From JACZST01 sp964195155 (lineage in GTDB: Bacteria > Actinomycetota > Acidimicrobiia > Spongiisociales > UBA5794), in NCBI GenBank assembly GCA_964195155.1, contig CAXMOP010000052.1, forward strand, positions 1 to 15,446: a stretch of 15,446 bases of DNA, in the 5' to 3' direction. The translations under genes and the position numbers were made by a program. Shown piece after piece: positions 5,688 to 12,202 of the stretch (positions within the stretch are counted from its first letter, which is position 1; each line of letters begins with the position of its first letter). The notes beneath the pieces are model-generated. The model searched no databases. It was not told the origin of the DNA and was given only the letters and a program-made list of their open reading frames with translations.

Positions 5688-6352
5688 ACCGCCTCCTTCG
5701 AGCGCGCCCACGGCGTGAGCGCCCGCTGGGTCCCGACCAGCGCCAGGTCCACCGCCAGGGCGAGTACCACCGAGAGGACCGTGCCGACCACGATCTGGGT
5801 TGTTCCAATGGGGGAGAACAGCAGGCTCAAGCCGCGCAAGATAAAGAATCCGAGCCCGCCCTGGCCGATGAGGGCCGTGACGGTTACCAGCCCGATGGTG
5901 GTGACCGCAGCGATGCGAACGCCGGTGATGATGATCGGCATCGCCAGCGGTAGCTGAACCCCGATGAAGAGCTCGCGTCGGGTGTATCCCATCCCGACGG
6001 CGGCCTCGAGTACCGATGACGGCACGCCGTCGATCCCGGCAACGATATTGCGGATGAGAATCAGCAGCGTGTATGAGACGAGGCCGATCTCGGCGGTGAG
6101 CACGGACAGGCCCGTGATCGGGACCAGGAACGCGAACAGGGCCAGGCTCGGGATCGTGTACAGGACGCCCGTCGTCCAGGTGATGGGCCCGTAAGCCTTT
6201 CGGGTGTGCAACACGTATGCGGACAGCCCGAGGGAGATGAGCAGGCCCACCGTGACGGCAATGGTGGTGAGCCACAGATGTTCGAGCGTCTGCGCCCAGA
6301 TGTCGTCGAGGTGGTCGAACACCCACGGCCATGAGAACAGCGCGGCCGTCAT
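5684..6352 (-). CDS. opuCB: Osmoprotectant ABC transporter, first permease subunit
   Basis: A 222-aa polytopic permease of the OpuC/ProW family. It opens with WPWVFDHLDDIWAQTLEHLWLT and then about five or six membrane helices. The sequence YTIPSLALFAFLVPITGL matches the conserved IPSLALF...P..G segment of this family, and the EAA loop reads EAAVGMGYTRRELFIGVQLPLAMPIIITGVR. With the product of the downstream gene it should make the heterodimeric pore. The ATG at 6352 forms an ATGA overlap with the stop of the ATPase gene; there is no strong Shine-Dalgarno, which fits coupled translation. Length is normal for the family. Confidence 0.92.
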   Translation of the reverse strand: MTAALFSWPWVFDHLDDIWAQTLEHLWLTTIAVTVGLLISLGLSAYVLHTRKAYGPITWTTGVLYTIPSLALFAFLVPITGLSVLTAEIGLVSYTLLILIRNIVAGIDGVPSSVLEAAVGMGYTRRELFIGVQLPLAMPIIITGVRIAAVTTIGLVTVTALIGQGGLGFFILRGLSLLFSPIGTTQIVVGTVLSVVLALAVDLALVGTQRALTPWARSKEAV

Positions 6353-7437
6353 CGCAGGATCTCTGCGCTGATCTCGTCCGCGGTGATCATGCCGAGGAAG
6401 CGGTCGCCGTCGAAGATGGCGGCCACCGACGTGTGGGAGGACACGACGGCGTCGAGCGCGTCCTTGAGGGTGCTCTTGGGGGAGAGCATTGTTCTGAACG
6501 GCTCGAGTTTCACCTTGTCGACTCCGTCCGGTCCGAGATCAGCGGCACTCGCCCAGCCATCGAGCTCGGTGCCTTCTCCCACGGCGAACCAGTCGGTGCC
6601 GTAATCGGTCATGGCCGTTTGTGCTGCAGCTGTTGATGCTCCTCGACCCACCACCGGACCGCGGTCGAGATCGATGGCCGAGACGGGGATCAGTGAGAGT
6701 CGCTTGATGCCCCGGTCGGTGCCGAGAAAGTCCGCAACGAAGAGGTTTGCCGGGTCACGGAGGATCTCGTTCGGAGGCCCGTACTGCTCGAGGTGTCCTC
6801 CGTCGCTCAGGATGGCGATGCGATCCCCGAGTTTGATCGCCTCGTCGATGTCGTGGGTCACGAATACGATGGTTTTGTGGAGGCGGTCCTGCAGGGCGAT
6901 GAGCTCGGCCTGCAGGTGGGCACGAACGATCGGATCGACGGCGGCGAATGGCTCGTCCATGAGCAGGATCGGAGGATCGGCGGCGAGGGCACGCGCCACA
7001 CCCACTCGCTGCCGTTGCCCGCCGGAGAGCTCGGAGGGGTACCGATCGAGCAACTCGGGTTCGAGTTTGACCGTTGCTGCCAGCTGGGCGAGACGCGCCG
7101 CGATGTCGTCGTCCTTCCAATTCAGGAGTTCTGGGACCGTGGCGATGTTCTCGCCGACTGTCTTGTGCGGGAAGAGCCCGACCTGCTGAATGACATAGCC
7201 GATGCGCCGTCTCAACTGGTGGGGCTTGACCGCGTCGATCGGGTTGCCGTCAATCAGGATCGACCCGGACGTGGGCTCGATCAGCCGGTTGATCATGCGT
7301 AGCGTGGTGGTCTTGCCGCAGCCCGATGGCCCGACCAGCACCACAAGCTCCCCCTCGTTGATCTGCAACGTCAGCTCGTCGACCGCCGGTGTCTCGACCC
7401 CGGGGAAGGTTCTGGTGACGTTGATGAGCTCGATCAC
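6349..7437 (-). CDS. opuCA: Osmoprotectant ABC transporter, ATP-binding subunit with C-terminal CBS region
   Basis: A 362-aa ABC ATPase of the OpuCA/ProV family that powers the importer. Walker A GPSGCGKT at 36-43, Q-loop near 84, signature LSGGQRQR at 137-144, Walker B ILLMDEP at 157-163 and H-loop His195 are all present, so it should be active. After about residue 240 comes a regulatory tail: the last 45 residues form a recognisable CBS motif (MLSPKSTLKDALDAVVSS...FLGMITADEI), while the preceding half (about 270-310) is a poor CBS match. In characterised OpuA/OpuC systems the CBS pair senses ionic strength or c-di-AMP; the weak first half here leaves that open. The start is GTG at 7437, forming a GTGA overlap with the LOG gene's stop; no Shine-Dalgarno, so coupling is expected. 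An in-frame upstream extension lacks family similarity and was excluded. Confidence 0.93.
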   Translation of the reverse strand: MIELINVTRTFPGVETPAVDELTLQINEGELVVLVGPSGCGKTTTLRMINRLIEPTSGSILIDGNPIDAVKPHQLRRRIGYVIQQVGLFPHKTVGENIATVPELLNWKDDDIAARLAQLAATVKLEPELLDRYPSELSGGQRQRVGVARALAADPPILLMDEPFAAVDPIVRAHLQAELIALQDRLHKTIVFVTHDIDEAIKLGDRIAILSDGGHLEQYGPPNEILRDPANLFVADFLGTDRGIKRLSLIPVSAIDLDRGPVVGRGASTAAAQTAMTDYGTDWFAVGEGTELDGWASAADLGPDGVDKVKLEPFRTMLSPKSTLKDALDAVVSSHTSVAAIFDGDRFLGMITADEISAEILR

Positions 7438-7976
7438 GAGGGTTGTCCGACCCCGGCTGCCACCGCGTCGACGGCGTCTTCGACCGTCGCTACCAGGGTC
7501 ACCAGGGATCCGTCGGTCGCCAGCGCGTTGGTGAGCAGTGGCACCAGCGTGGCCCACGGCTCGCCGACCGCAACCACCGGTTTCGGTCGCTCCTCGCCGA
7601 ATCGCGTGACGTACGCGAGGTTCCACGCGGCGAGCAATTCGGTTGCGGTGCCGAGGGATCCGGAGAGCGCGATCGCGGCGACGGTGGTGTCTGCCAACTC
7701 GTGAATCCGGTCAAACAGTGATCTCGCCCGGGTCTCGTGGGTCAGATGCGCGTTGCCGCCGTCGCGGTTGGGAAAGACCGATGGCACCGTCACCCCGATC
7801 ACGCGGCCGTTTGCATGGCTGGCACCGAGTGAAACCGCCTCCATCAGTCCGCCGTAACCGCCGGTGGCAACGGCAAAACCGGCTTCGGTGAGCAGCCGGC
7901 CGCATCTCACGCCGTCTTGGTACGCCGGATCGCCGGCTTCCGCTACTGAGGCACCGAATACGGCTACGACGTCCAT
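7434..7976 (-). CDS. LOG-family (SLOG superfamily) protein, possible nucleoside-5'-monophosphate phosphoribohydrolase
   Basis: A 180-aa Rossmann-type protein. The N-terminal VVAVFGAS, the GGYGGLMEAV loop at 39-48 (usual form GGGxxGLMGAV) and the stretch RARSLFDRIHELADTTVAAIALSGS place it in the LOG/lysine-decarboxylase-like family, whose classical members release cytokinin bases or similar bases from nucleotides. The hallmark PGGxGTxxE loop reads SGSLGTATE at 105-113: the Pro and second Gly are lost, but GT and the catalytic-position Glu113 remain. Activity or substrate may therefore differ. It is the promoter-proximal gene of the osmoprotectant operon, overlapping the ATPase start by 4 nt, which suggests a functional or dosage link. 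ATG at 7976; TACGAT 7 nt upstream and no Shine-Dalgarno indicate a leaderless transcript. Confidence 0.82.
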   Translation of the reverse strand: MDVVAVFGASVAEAGDPAYQDGVRCGRLLTEAGFAVATGGYGGLMEAVSLGASHANGRVIGVTVPSVFPNRDGGNAHLTHETRARSLFDRIHELADTTVAAIALSGSLGTATELLAAWNLAYVTRFGEERPKPVVAVGEPWATLVPLLTNALATDGSLVTLVATVEDAVDAVAAGVGQPS

Positions 7977-7983
7977 TGCCGGG

Positions 7984-7989
7984 ATCGTA
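7984..7989 (-). promoter_or_regulatory. -10 box (TACGAT) of the LOG-osmoprotectant operon
   Basis: On the minus strand TACGAT ends 7 nt before the ATG at 7976, consistent with a leaderless mRNA for the five-gene operon. It lies in the 52-bp gap after the small membrane protein gene. No convincing -35 is seen. Confidence 0.5.
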
Positions 7990-8028
7990 CCGGTGCAGGG
8001 CGGTGAAGCCGACCGGCAGGCGCCCCGG

Positions 8029-8373
8029 TCACCCGTCGCAGTTGAGGGAGAGTGTGTCCTGGTCGGCTTCCGTTGGATCGGTCCCGTCGGCGAGCACGAA
8101 TCGGCGCTCGGCCTCGTCCAAGCAGTTGACGACGTCCCGGCGATAGACCTGAAGCAGCACCGACGGATCGATACCGTCGCTGCCGTCGATCTTGTCGATC
8201 CCCAACTCCACCACTTCCTGTTGAACGAGTTCGAGGATGTCGGGTGGCTTGATTGCTTCGCGCTCGCGCTCGAGATCCTCCACTGCCTGGCGTTTCCTGC
8301 CGCGCCCCATGCGCGACAGCAGCACCATGACCACCACGAATGCGAACCCGACGGCCACGATTGCGAGCGTCAT
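8029..8373 (-). CDS. Small membrane protein, hypothetical
   Basis: A 114-aa protein, not recognised. An N-terminal hydrophobic helix (about 2-19, LAIVAVGFAFVVVMVLL) is followed by a basic segment (RMGRGRKRQ) that by the positive-inside rule puts the rest in the cytoplasm. Then comes a charged, probably helical region (VEDLEREREAI, DILELVQQEVVEL) and an acidic C terminus with two cysteines. The ATG at 8373 makes an ATGA overlap with the stop of the GDP-mannose enzyme gene and has GGAGGG 6 nt upstream, so it is co-transcribed and efficiently started. Physical linkage suggests a role tied to surface glycan synthesis, but nothing in the protein itself shows one. Confidence 0.75.
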   Translation of the reverse strand: MTLAIVAVGFAFVVVMVLLSRMGRGRKRQAVEDLEREREAIKPPDILELVQQEVVELGIDKIDGSDGIDPSVLLQVYRRDVVNCLDEAERRFVLADGTDPTEADQDTLSLNCDG

Positions 8374-9752
8374 TGATCACCCTCCGCTGTCACGTCGACC
8401 TCGATGACTTCGAGTGGCACATCGTCTGACGGGTTCTCGATCCGGTGGACGGCGCCTGCGGCCGCCACCGCCGAGTCCCCCGCCTCCACCAGTCTGGTCT
8501 CGCCGCCGATCGTAACTTTGGCCGTGCCACCAATCACGATCCAGTGCTCGATCCGATGATCGTGGGACTGCAACGAAGTCCGTGCGCCTGGCTCGATCCA
8601 GAGACGAACTATTCGGAAACCCTGGAGGTCGAGAAGGGTGACGAAGCCGCCCCAAGGCCGTGCTTCCGTCCCATCGGTTTCGACCTCCCTTCGGCGTTCC
8701 TCGGACAGCCGATCAACGATCTCCTTCACGTCCTGCACTCGATCACGGGCGGCGATGAGGGTGGCGTCGGGGCTGTCGACGATGGCGATGTTGTCGAGCC
8801 CGATAGCGGCGATCAGTCGACCGTGGGTGCGGATGAAGCTATTGGTGACGTCGATCAGCGCTGCATCGCCGGTGATCACGTTTCCGGCGGAGTCCGCCTG
8901 CCCGAGCGTCCACAGCGCCTCCCACGACCCGACATCGGTCCAGCCGGCATTGAGCGGCACGACCGCGGCTCTCTTCGTCGACTCCATGACCGCGTAGTCG
9001 ATCGAGATTGACGGCGCCTGTGCCATGGCGGCCGCATCGAGTGTGACCACCCCGTCGTCGTCCTTGCCACCCAGCAGAGCTTCTCTCGCTGGTGTGAGCA
9101 CATCTGGCCGGTGCAGCTCCAGCTCTTCGAGGTATCGGCGCGCTCGGAACATGAACATGCCGCTGTTCCAGAGATGTTTGCCGTCTGCCAGGTATCGGGC
9201 GGCGGTGTCGGCGTCTGGCTTCTCCCGGAATTGTGAGACCGTCATGGCCGACTCGCCGAGCGCTGTTCCGACTTCGATGTACCCATAGCCCGTTTCGGGA
9301 TGCGTCGGGGTGACGCCGAACGTGACCAGATAACCCTGTTCGGCGAGTCCGGCCGCGGCGTCGACCGCTTCTGCCAGAGCACCTTGATTCTGGATGATGT
9401 GATCTGCCGGCAGCACCAGCAAGAGCGGATCTTCGCCGCGCCCATTGAGGTCGAGGGCGGCCACGGCAAGCGCAGGAGCGGTGTTTCGACCAACGGGCTC
9501 GAGCACGATTCTGCTGCCGGACAACCCGGCCCTGTGCAGCTCGCGCTGGATACCGCTGCGTTGGTCCTCGTTTGACACGACCATCGGCATGCCGGTATTG
9601 GGCAGCGCCGATATCCGCTGAAGCGTGATCAGCAGCATCGACCGATCATCGACGAGTGGCAGGAGCTGCTTGGGCTGGCGCCGCCGGGATGCCGGCCAAA
9701 GCCTGCTCCCGGCGCCCCCGGAAAGGATGATCGGGACAATCTGGTCGCTCAT
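8370..9752 (-). CDS. manC: Mannose-1-phosphate guanylyltransferase with C-terminal mannose-6-phosphate isomerase (cupin) domain
   Basis: A 460-aa enzyme that makes GDP-mannose from mannose 1-phosphate and GTP, for glycan and polysaccharide synthesis in the cytoplasm. The nucleotidyltransferase signature SGGAGSRLWPASRRRQPKQ is at 11-29, followed by LEPVGRNTAPA, VLPADHII, the FREKP loop, WNSGMF and WTDVGSWEALW. The last 110 residues are a type II phosphomannose-isomerase cupin: RPWGGFV then SLQSHDHRIEHWIVI-GGTAKV, with the Gln/His/Glu metal-site pattern, so the protein may also interconvert fructose-6-P and mannose-6-P as AlgA/XanB do. ATG at 9752 is preferred over 9800 because the conserved N terminus begins there and TACATT lies 7 nt upstream. 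It overlaps the downstream small membrane protein gene by 4 nt. Other glycan genes are not in view. Confidence 0.93.
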   Translation of the reverse strand: MSDQIVPIILSGGAGSRLWPASRRRQPKQLLPLVDDRSMLLITLQRISALPNTGMPMVVSNEDQRSGIQRELHRAGLSGSRIVLEPVGRNTAPALAVAALDLNGRGEDPLLLVLPADHIIQNQGALAEAVDAAAGLAEQGYLVTFGVTPTHPETGYGYIEVGTALGESAMTVSQFREKPDADTAARYLADGKHLWNSGMFMFRARRYLEELELHRPDVLTPAREALLGGKDDDGVVTLDAAAMAQAPSISIDYAVMESTKRAAVVPLNAGWTDVGSWEALWTLGQADSAGNVITGDAALIDVTNSFIRTHGRLIAAIGLDNIAIVDSPDATLIAARDRVQDVKEIVDRLSEERRREVETDGTEARPWGGFVTLLDLQGFRIVRLWIEPGARTSLQSHDHRIEHWIVIGGTAKVTIGGETRLVEAGDSAVAAAGAVHRIENPSDDVPLEVIEVDVTAEGDQ

Positions 9753-9759
9753 GATTCGG

Positions 9760-9788
9760 AATGTATCGGCTCCTGAGCGCCTGACCAA
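9760..9788 (-). promoter_or_regulatory. Promoter of the GDP-mannose enzyme gene (leaderless)
   Basis: On the minus strand, TTGGTC (9788-9783), a 17-bp spacer and TACATT (9765-9760), ending 7 nt before the ATG at 9752. No Shine-Dalgarno. The -35 is weak beyond its TTG. Confidence 0.5.
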
Positions 9789-9954
9789 AGATATGAGCAC
9801 ATTCCAGCGACCGAATGGCTCCTCGACCGAGAGCTCGCGATCACGCAGTCAGGCGGCGAGCCTCTGACTGAATCGCTTCTCGACCGAGAACCCGCGATCA
9901 CGCAGTCAGGCGGTGAAACATGACCGAATCGCTTCTCGACCGAGAACCCGCGAT

Positions 9955-9999
9955 CACGCAGTCAGGCGGCGAGCCCCTGCGAGCCGCCCAACAAGCATG
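9955..9999 (-). repeat. 45-bp element, internal array copy
   Basis: End of array copy 3 with tail. Its reverse complement is identical, base for base, to 13908-13952. Contains GGCGGC and GCCGCC arms 12 nt apart. Confidence 0.9.
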
Positions 10000-10089
10000 G
10001 CCTGAATCGCTTCTCGACCGAGAACTCGCGATCACGCAGTCAGGCGGCGAGCCCCTGACTGAATCGCTTCTCGACCGAGAACTCGCGAT

Positions 10090-10134
10090 CACGCAGTCAG
10101 GCGGCGAGCCCCCGCGAGCCGCCCAACAAGCATG
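10090..10134 (-). repeat. 45-bp element at the 3' end of clc
   Basis: End of array copy 5; 44 of 45 bases match the element at 9955-9999 and 13908-13952. Read on the minus strand it starts CATGCTTGTTGGGCGG two nt after the TGA of clc, then folds as GGCGGC-N12-GCCGCC. Orientation to clc is the same as that of the 13908 copy to the malic enzyme gene. No T tract follows. Confidence 0.88.
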
Positions 10135-10136
10135 GC

Positions 10137-12146
10137 TCAAACCCGCCACTCGGTGGTCGGCGTTCCGCTTGGTTCCGTCAGATGTGCCAGTTCGATGCGA
10201 GCCTCCGCGGTCCCGAAGAAGGTGAGCCCGTCCGACTGCTGCAGCGTGGTATTGCCGTGGGGTATCAGCACGGCCGTGCCCCGGCGTACCGACACCAATG
10301 TGGCCGAGTCGGGCCACGGCACATCTTTGACCTGCTCGTTGGCGATGGCGGAGCCCCGCATGACCGAGACCTCGAAGAACGACGCATCGGGTTGTGACCG
10401 CAGGCGAACCCGATCCCGGTAGAGCTCTCGCCCCGTCGCCGTTCCGAGCGCTGCGTGATATGCCCGCACCACCGACTCGCGGCGGAACATGCCGACGATC
10501 TCTGCGGAATCACTGTCTGAGACGACCGGGAGTCTGCCCAGGCCAAGGGCCGCCATCCTGGCCAGGGCGGCAGAAACCGGCAGGCCGGCGGTCACCGTGA
10601 TCGGACGATCGGTCATGATCGAGGCGCATGAGTCGCCCCCCGACTCCGCATGGGCGATGTCGGTGTACGACACGACGCCGACCAGTAGCCCGTCTTCGAC
10701 CACCGGGACCCCGTGGTGTTTGGTCCGGTCGAGCAGATCGGTCACCTCATCGACCGTCATCTGCGGGCTCGCAGGCTGGTCCACCGGGCCCATCACGTCT
10801 CCCACGTTGACCGTGTCGAGCAGGTCGATGTCCTGTGCCGTGGGCAGATGGATGCCGTTTCTGGTCAGCTCGATCGTGTACGCCGAGTCGGCATGCAAGC
10901 GCTCGCCGAGGAAGGTGGCGAGGGCGGCGCCGAGCATCAGCGGTAGCACCAGCCCATAGTTCCCCGTGACCTCGAAGACGATGATCACCGAAGTCAGCGG
11001 GGCCCGCGCCACCGCCGCGAAGGTGGCGGCCATTCCGACGACGGCAAAGGCACCGGAGTCGATCTCGGAGAAGGTCCACACCCCATCGACGAGCAGAGCG
11101 AATCCGGCTCCGACTGCGCCACCGATGAACAACGCAGCCATGAAAGTGCCGACGGAACCACCTCCGGCCCTGGTCAGGGTCGTGGTGAATACCTTGACCG
11201 CAGCCAGCGCGAACAGCGAATACCACACCTCGGTGTTGTCGGCGGCGCCGGACAGCAATTGGCCGAGGAACTCCTGGCCGGTCCGCAGGGCGCGCGGTTC
11301 GAACAGGCCGATCGTGCCGACGAGGACTCCGGCCCCGAGCGGAAGCACCCAGCCGGGAATCGAGCGCGGAAGCCGGAATCTGCCGACCAGGGCGAGCACC
11401 CGAAGGAACAGGACGCCGAAGAGCACCGCCACCACGGCAAGCGCTGCGTACAGCACGAGTTGGAAAGGATCGGTGAGGTCGTAAGCGGGCGACTGCAGAA
11501 TCCGCTCATCACCCACCAGTTGCTGGGTGGTCACCGCCGCGATCACCGACGTGATCACGATGGCGTTGAGGTGTCTGACCGAGAACGATCGCAGGACCAC
11601 CTCCATCGCAAAGAGCATGCCGGCAATGGGAGCGTTGAACGAGGCGCCGATTCCGGCGCCGGCACCCGCGGCGACCAGGCTGTTGATCTGGTCCTGGCCA
11701 AAGCCGGTGTATCGGGCGAACGCCGACCCGATGGTGCCGCCGATCAGGGCGATCGGGCCCTCCCGGCCTCCCGAGCCGCCGAATCCGAGCGTCGCGGCGG
11801 TGGCGATGATCTTCGTCGGGATGATCCGGGTGGGGAGATAGCCGCCGTGCAGGGAGATCCCAACCATGGTCTCGGTGACGCCGCCGGAGGAAACGCCGGG
11901 CCCGAATCGTCGATTCAGACCCCACGAGACGAGCAACCCGATCGGGATCGAGACCAGGAGGAACCATCTTCCCCATCCAAGAGCGTCGTCGGCCGAGACC
12001 CAGATCCGGAAGGCGCCGCCGATGGCCCACACGAGAACGGCGGCCCCGAGGCCGACGAGAATGCCGAGGGCGAGGGACGCGGTCAGGAACTGCGCAGTTC
12101 CGCGCGCGACGAACTGCTGTCTCACCCATCGTCGGAAGCGGATCAT
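10137..12146 (-). CDS. ClC-family chloride channel/transporter with CBS pair and RCK_C domain
   Basis: A 669-aa membrane protein. The ClC core (about 15-430) has GREGP at 127-131 with the gating Glu129, the GAGAGIGASFNAPIAGMLFAMEV helix-F/H region, and the helix-R Tyr423. In E. coli ClC the segment FIIEE carries the internal proton glutamate as its second Glu; here it reads FAMEV, placing Val183 at that position, as in ClC channels. Helix D is atypical (SSGGVTETM against the usual GxGVPE), and helix N reads GTFMA instead of GIFAP. Two CBS domains follow (about 447-570: VGDVMGP, HHGVPVVEDGLLVGVVSYTDI, LGRLPVVSD), then an RCK_C/TrkA-C domain (about 590-655), so cytoplasmic ligand control is likely. 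ATG at 12146 with TACCGT 7 nt upstream; divergent from the malic enzyme gene by 56 bp. Confidence 0.92.
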   Translation of the reverse strand: MIRFRRWVRQQFVARGTAQFLTASLALGILVGLGAAVLVWAIGGAFRIWVSADDALGWGRWFLLVSIPIGLLVSWGLNRRFGPGVSSGGVTETMVGISLHGGYLPTRIIPTKIIATAATLGFGGSGGREGPIALIGGTIGSAFARYTGFGQDQINSLVAAGAGAGIGASFNAPIAGMLFAMEVVLRSFSVRHLNAIVITSVIAAVTTQQLVGDERILQSPAYDLTDPFQLVLYAALAVVAVLFGVLFLRVLALVGRFRLPRSIPGWVLPLGAGVLVGTIGLFEPRALRTGQEFLGQLLSGAADNTEVWYSLFALAAVKVFTTTLTRAGGGSVGTFMAALFIGGAVGAGFALLVDGVWTFSEIDSGAFAVVGMAATFAAVARAPLTSVIIVFEVTGNYGLVLPLMLGAALATFLGERLHADSAYTIELTRNGIHLPTAQDIDLLDTVNVGDVMGPVDQPASPQMTVDEVTDLLDRTKHHGVPVVEDGLLVGVVSYTDIAHAESGGDSCASIMTDRPITVTAGLPVSAALARMAALGLGRLPVVSDSDSAEIVGMFRRESVVRAYHAALGTATGRELYRDRVRLRSQPDASFFEVSVMRGSAIANEQVKDVPWPDSATLVSVRRGTAVLIPHGNTTLQQSDGLTFFGTAEARIELAHLTEPSGTPTTEWRV

Positions 12147-12153
12147 TGGCGCA

Positions 12154-12159
12154 ACGGTA
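12154..12159 (-). promoter_or_regulatory. -10 box (TACCGT) of clc, leaderless
   Basis: On the minus strand TACCGT ends 7 nt before the ATG at 12146. No Shine-Dalgarno and no clear -35. It shares a 56-bp gap with the divergent malic enzyme promoter, so the two may compete or be jointly controlled. Confidence 0.45.
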
Positions 12160-12190
12160 ACGAGTCGTGAGTCGAGCGGCGTCGGGGGGA

Positions 12191-12196
12191 TAACCT
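12191..12196 (+). promoter_or_regulatory. -10 box (TAACCT) of the malic enzyme gene, leaderless
   Basis: TAACCT ends 6 nt before the ATG at 12203, placing the +1 on the start codon. No Shine-Dalgarno intervenes. The -35 position (near 12168) holds only a poor TGAGTC. Confidence 0.5.
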
Positions 12197-12202
12197 GAGC
12201 AG

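Larger units (their letters stand above)
9812..10136. repeat. Five-copy intergenic repeat array with 57-bp and 78-bp units
   Basis: This fills the non-coding gap between clc and the manC promoter. Units begin at 9812, 9869, 9925, 10003 and 10060 (spacings 57, 56, 78, 57, then about 77 to the end). Each has the core TTCTCGACCGAGAA (a hairpin-forming inverted repeat; altered in copy 1) then a stretch containing GCGATCACGCAGTCAGGCGG. Copies 3 and 5 carry an extra tail of about 21 bp, ending CCCAACAAGCATGG; the others run straight into the next unit, making CAGTCAGG-N9-CCTGACTG hairpins at the 4/5 junction and, with one change, the 1/2 junction. Copies 4 and 5 are identical over 53 bp. The array's 45-bp end recurs inverted at 13908-13952. 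ORFs through it are translations of the repeat, not genes. Confidence 0.92.

Noticed and set aside
4977..6332. 451-codon minus ORF as one fused permease
   Set aside because: Only its last 236 residues match the permease family; the rest is an off-frame reading of the first permease gene, and the GTG at 5687 has an AAGGAGG site.
9812..10136. Possible CRISPR array
   Set aside because: Units are contiguous variants of one sequence without unique spacers, and there are no cas genes.
9898..10317. Minus ORF of 139 codons running from inside clc into the repeat array
   Set aside because: It is out of frame with clc and its second half is repeat translation; no ribosome site or domain.
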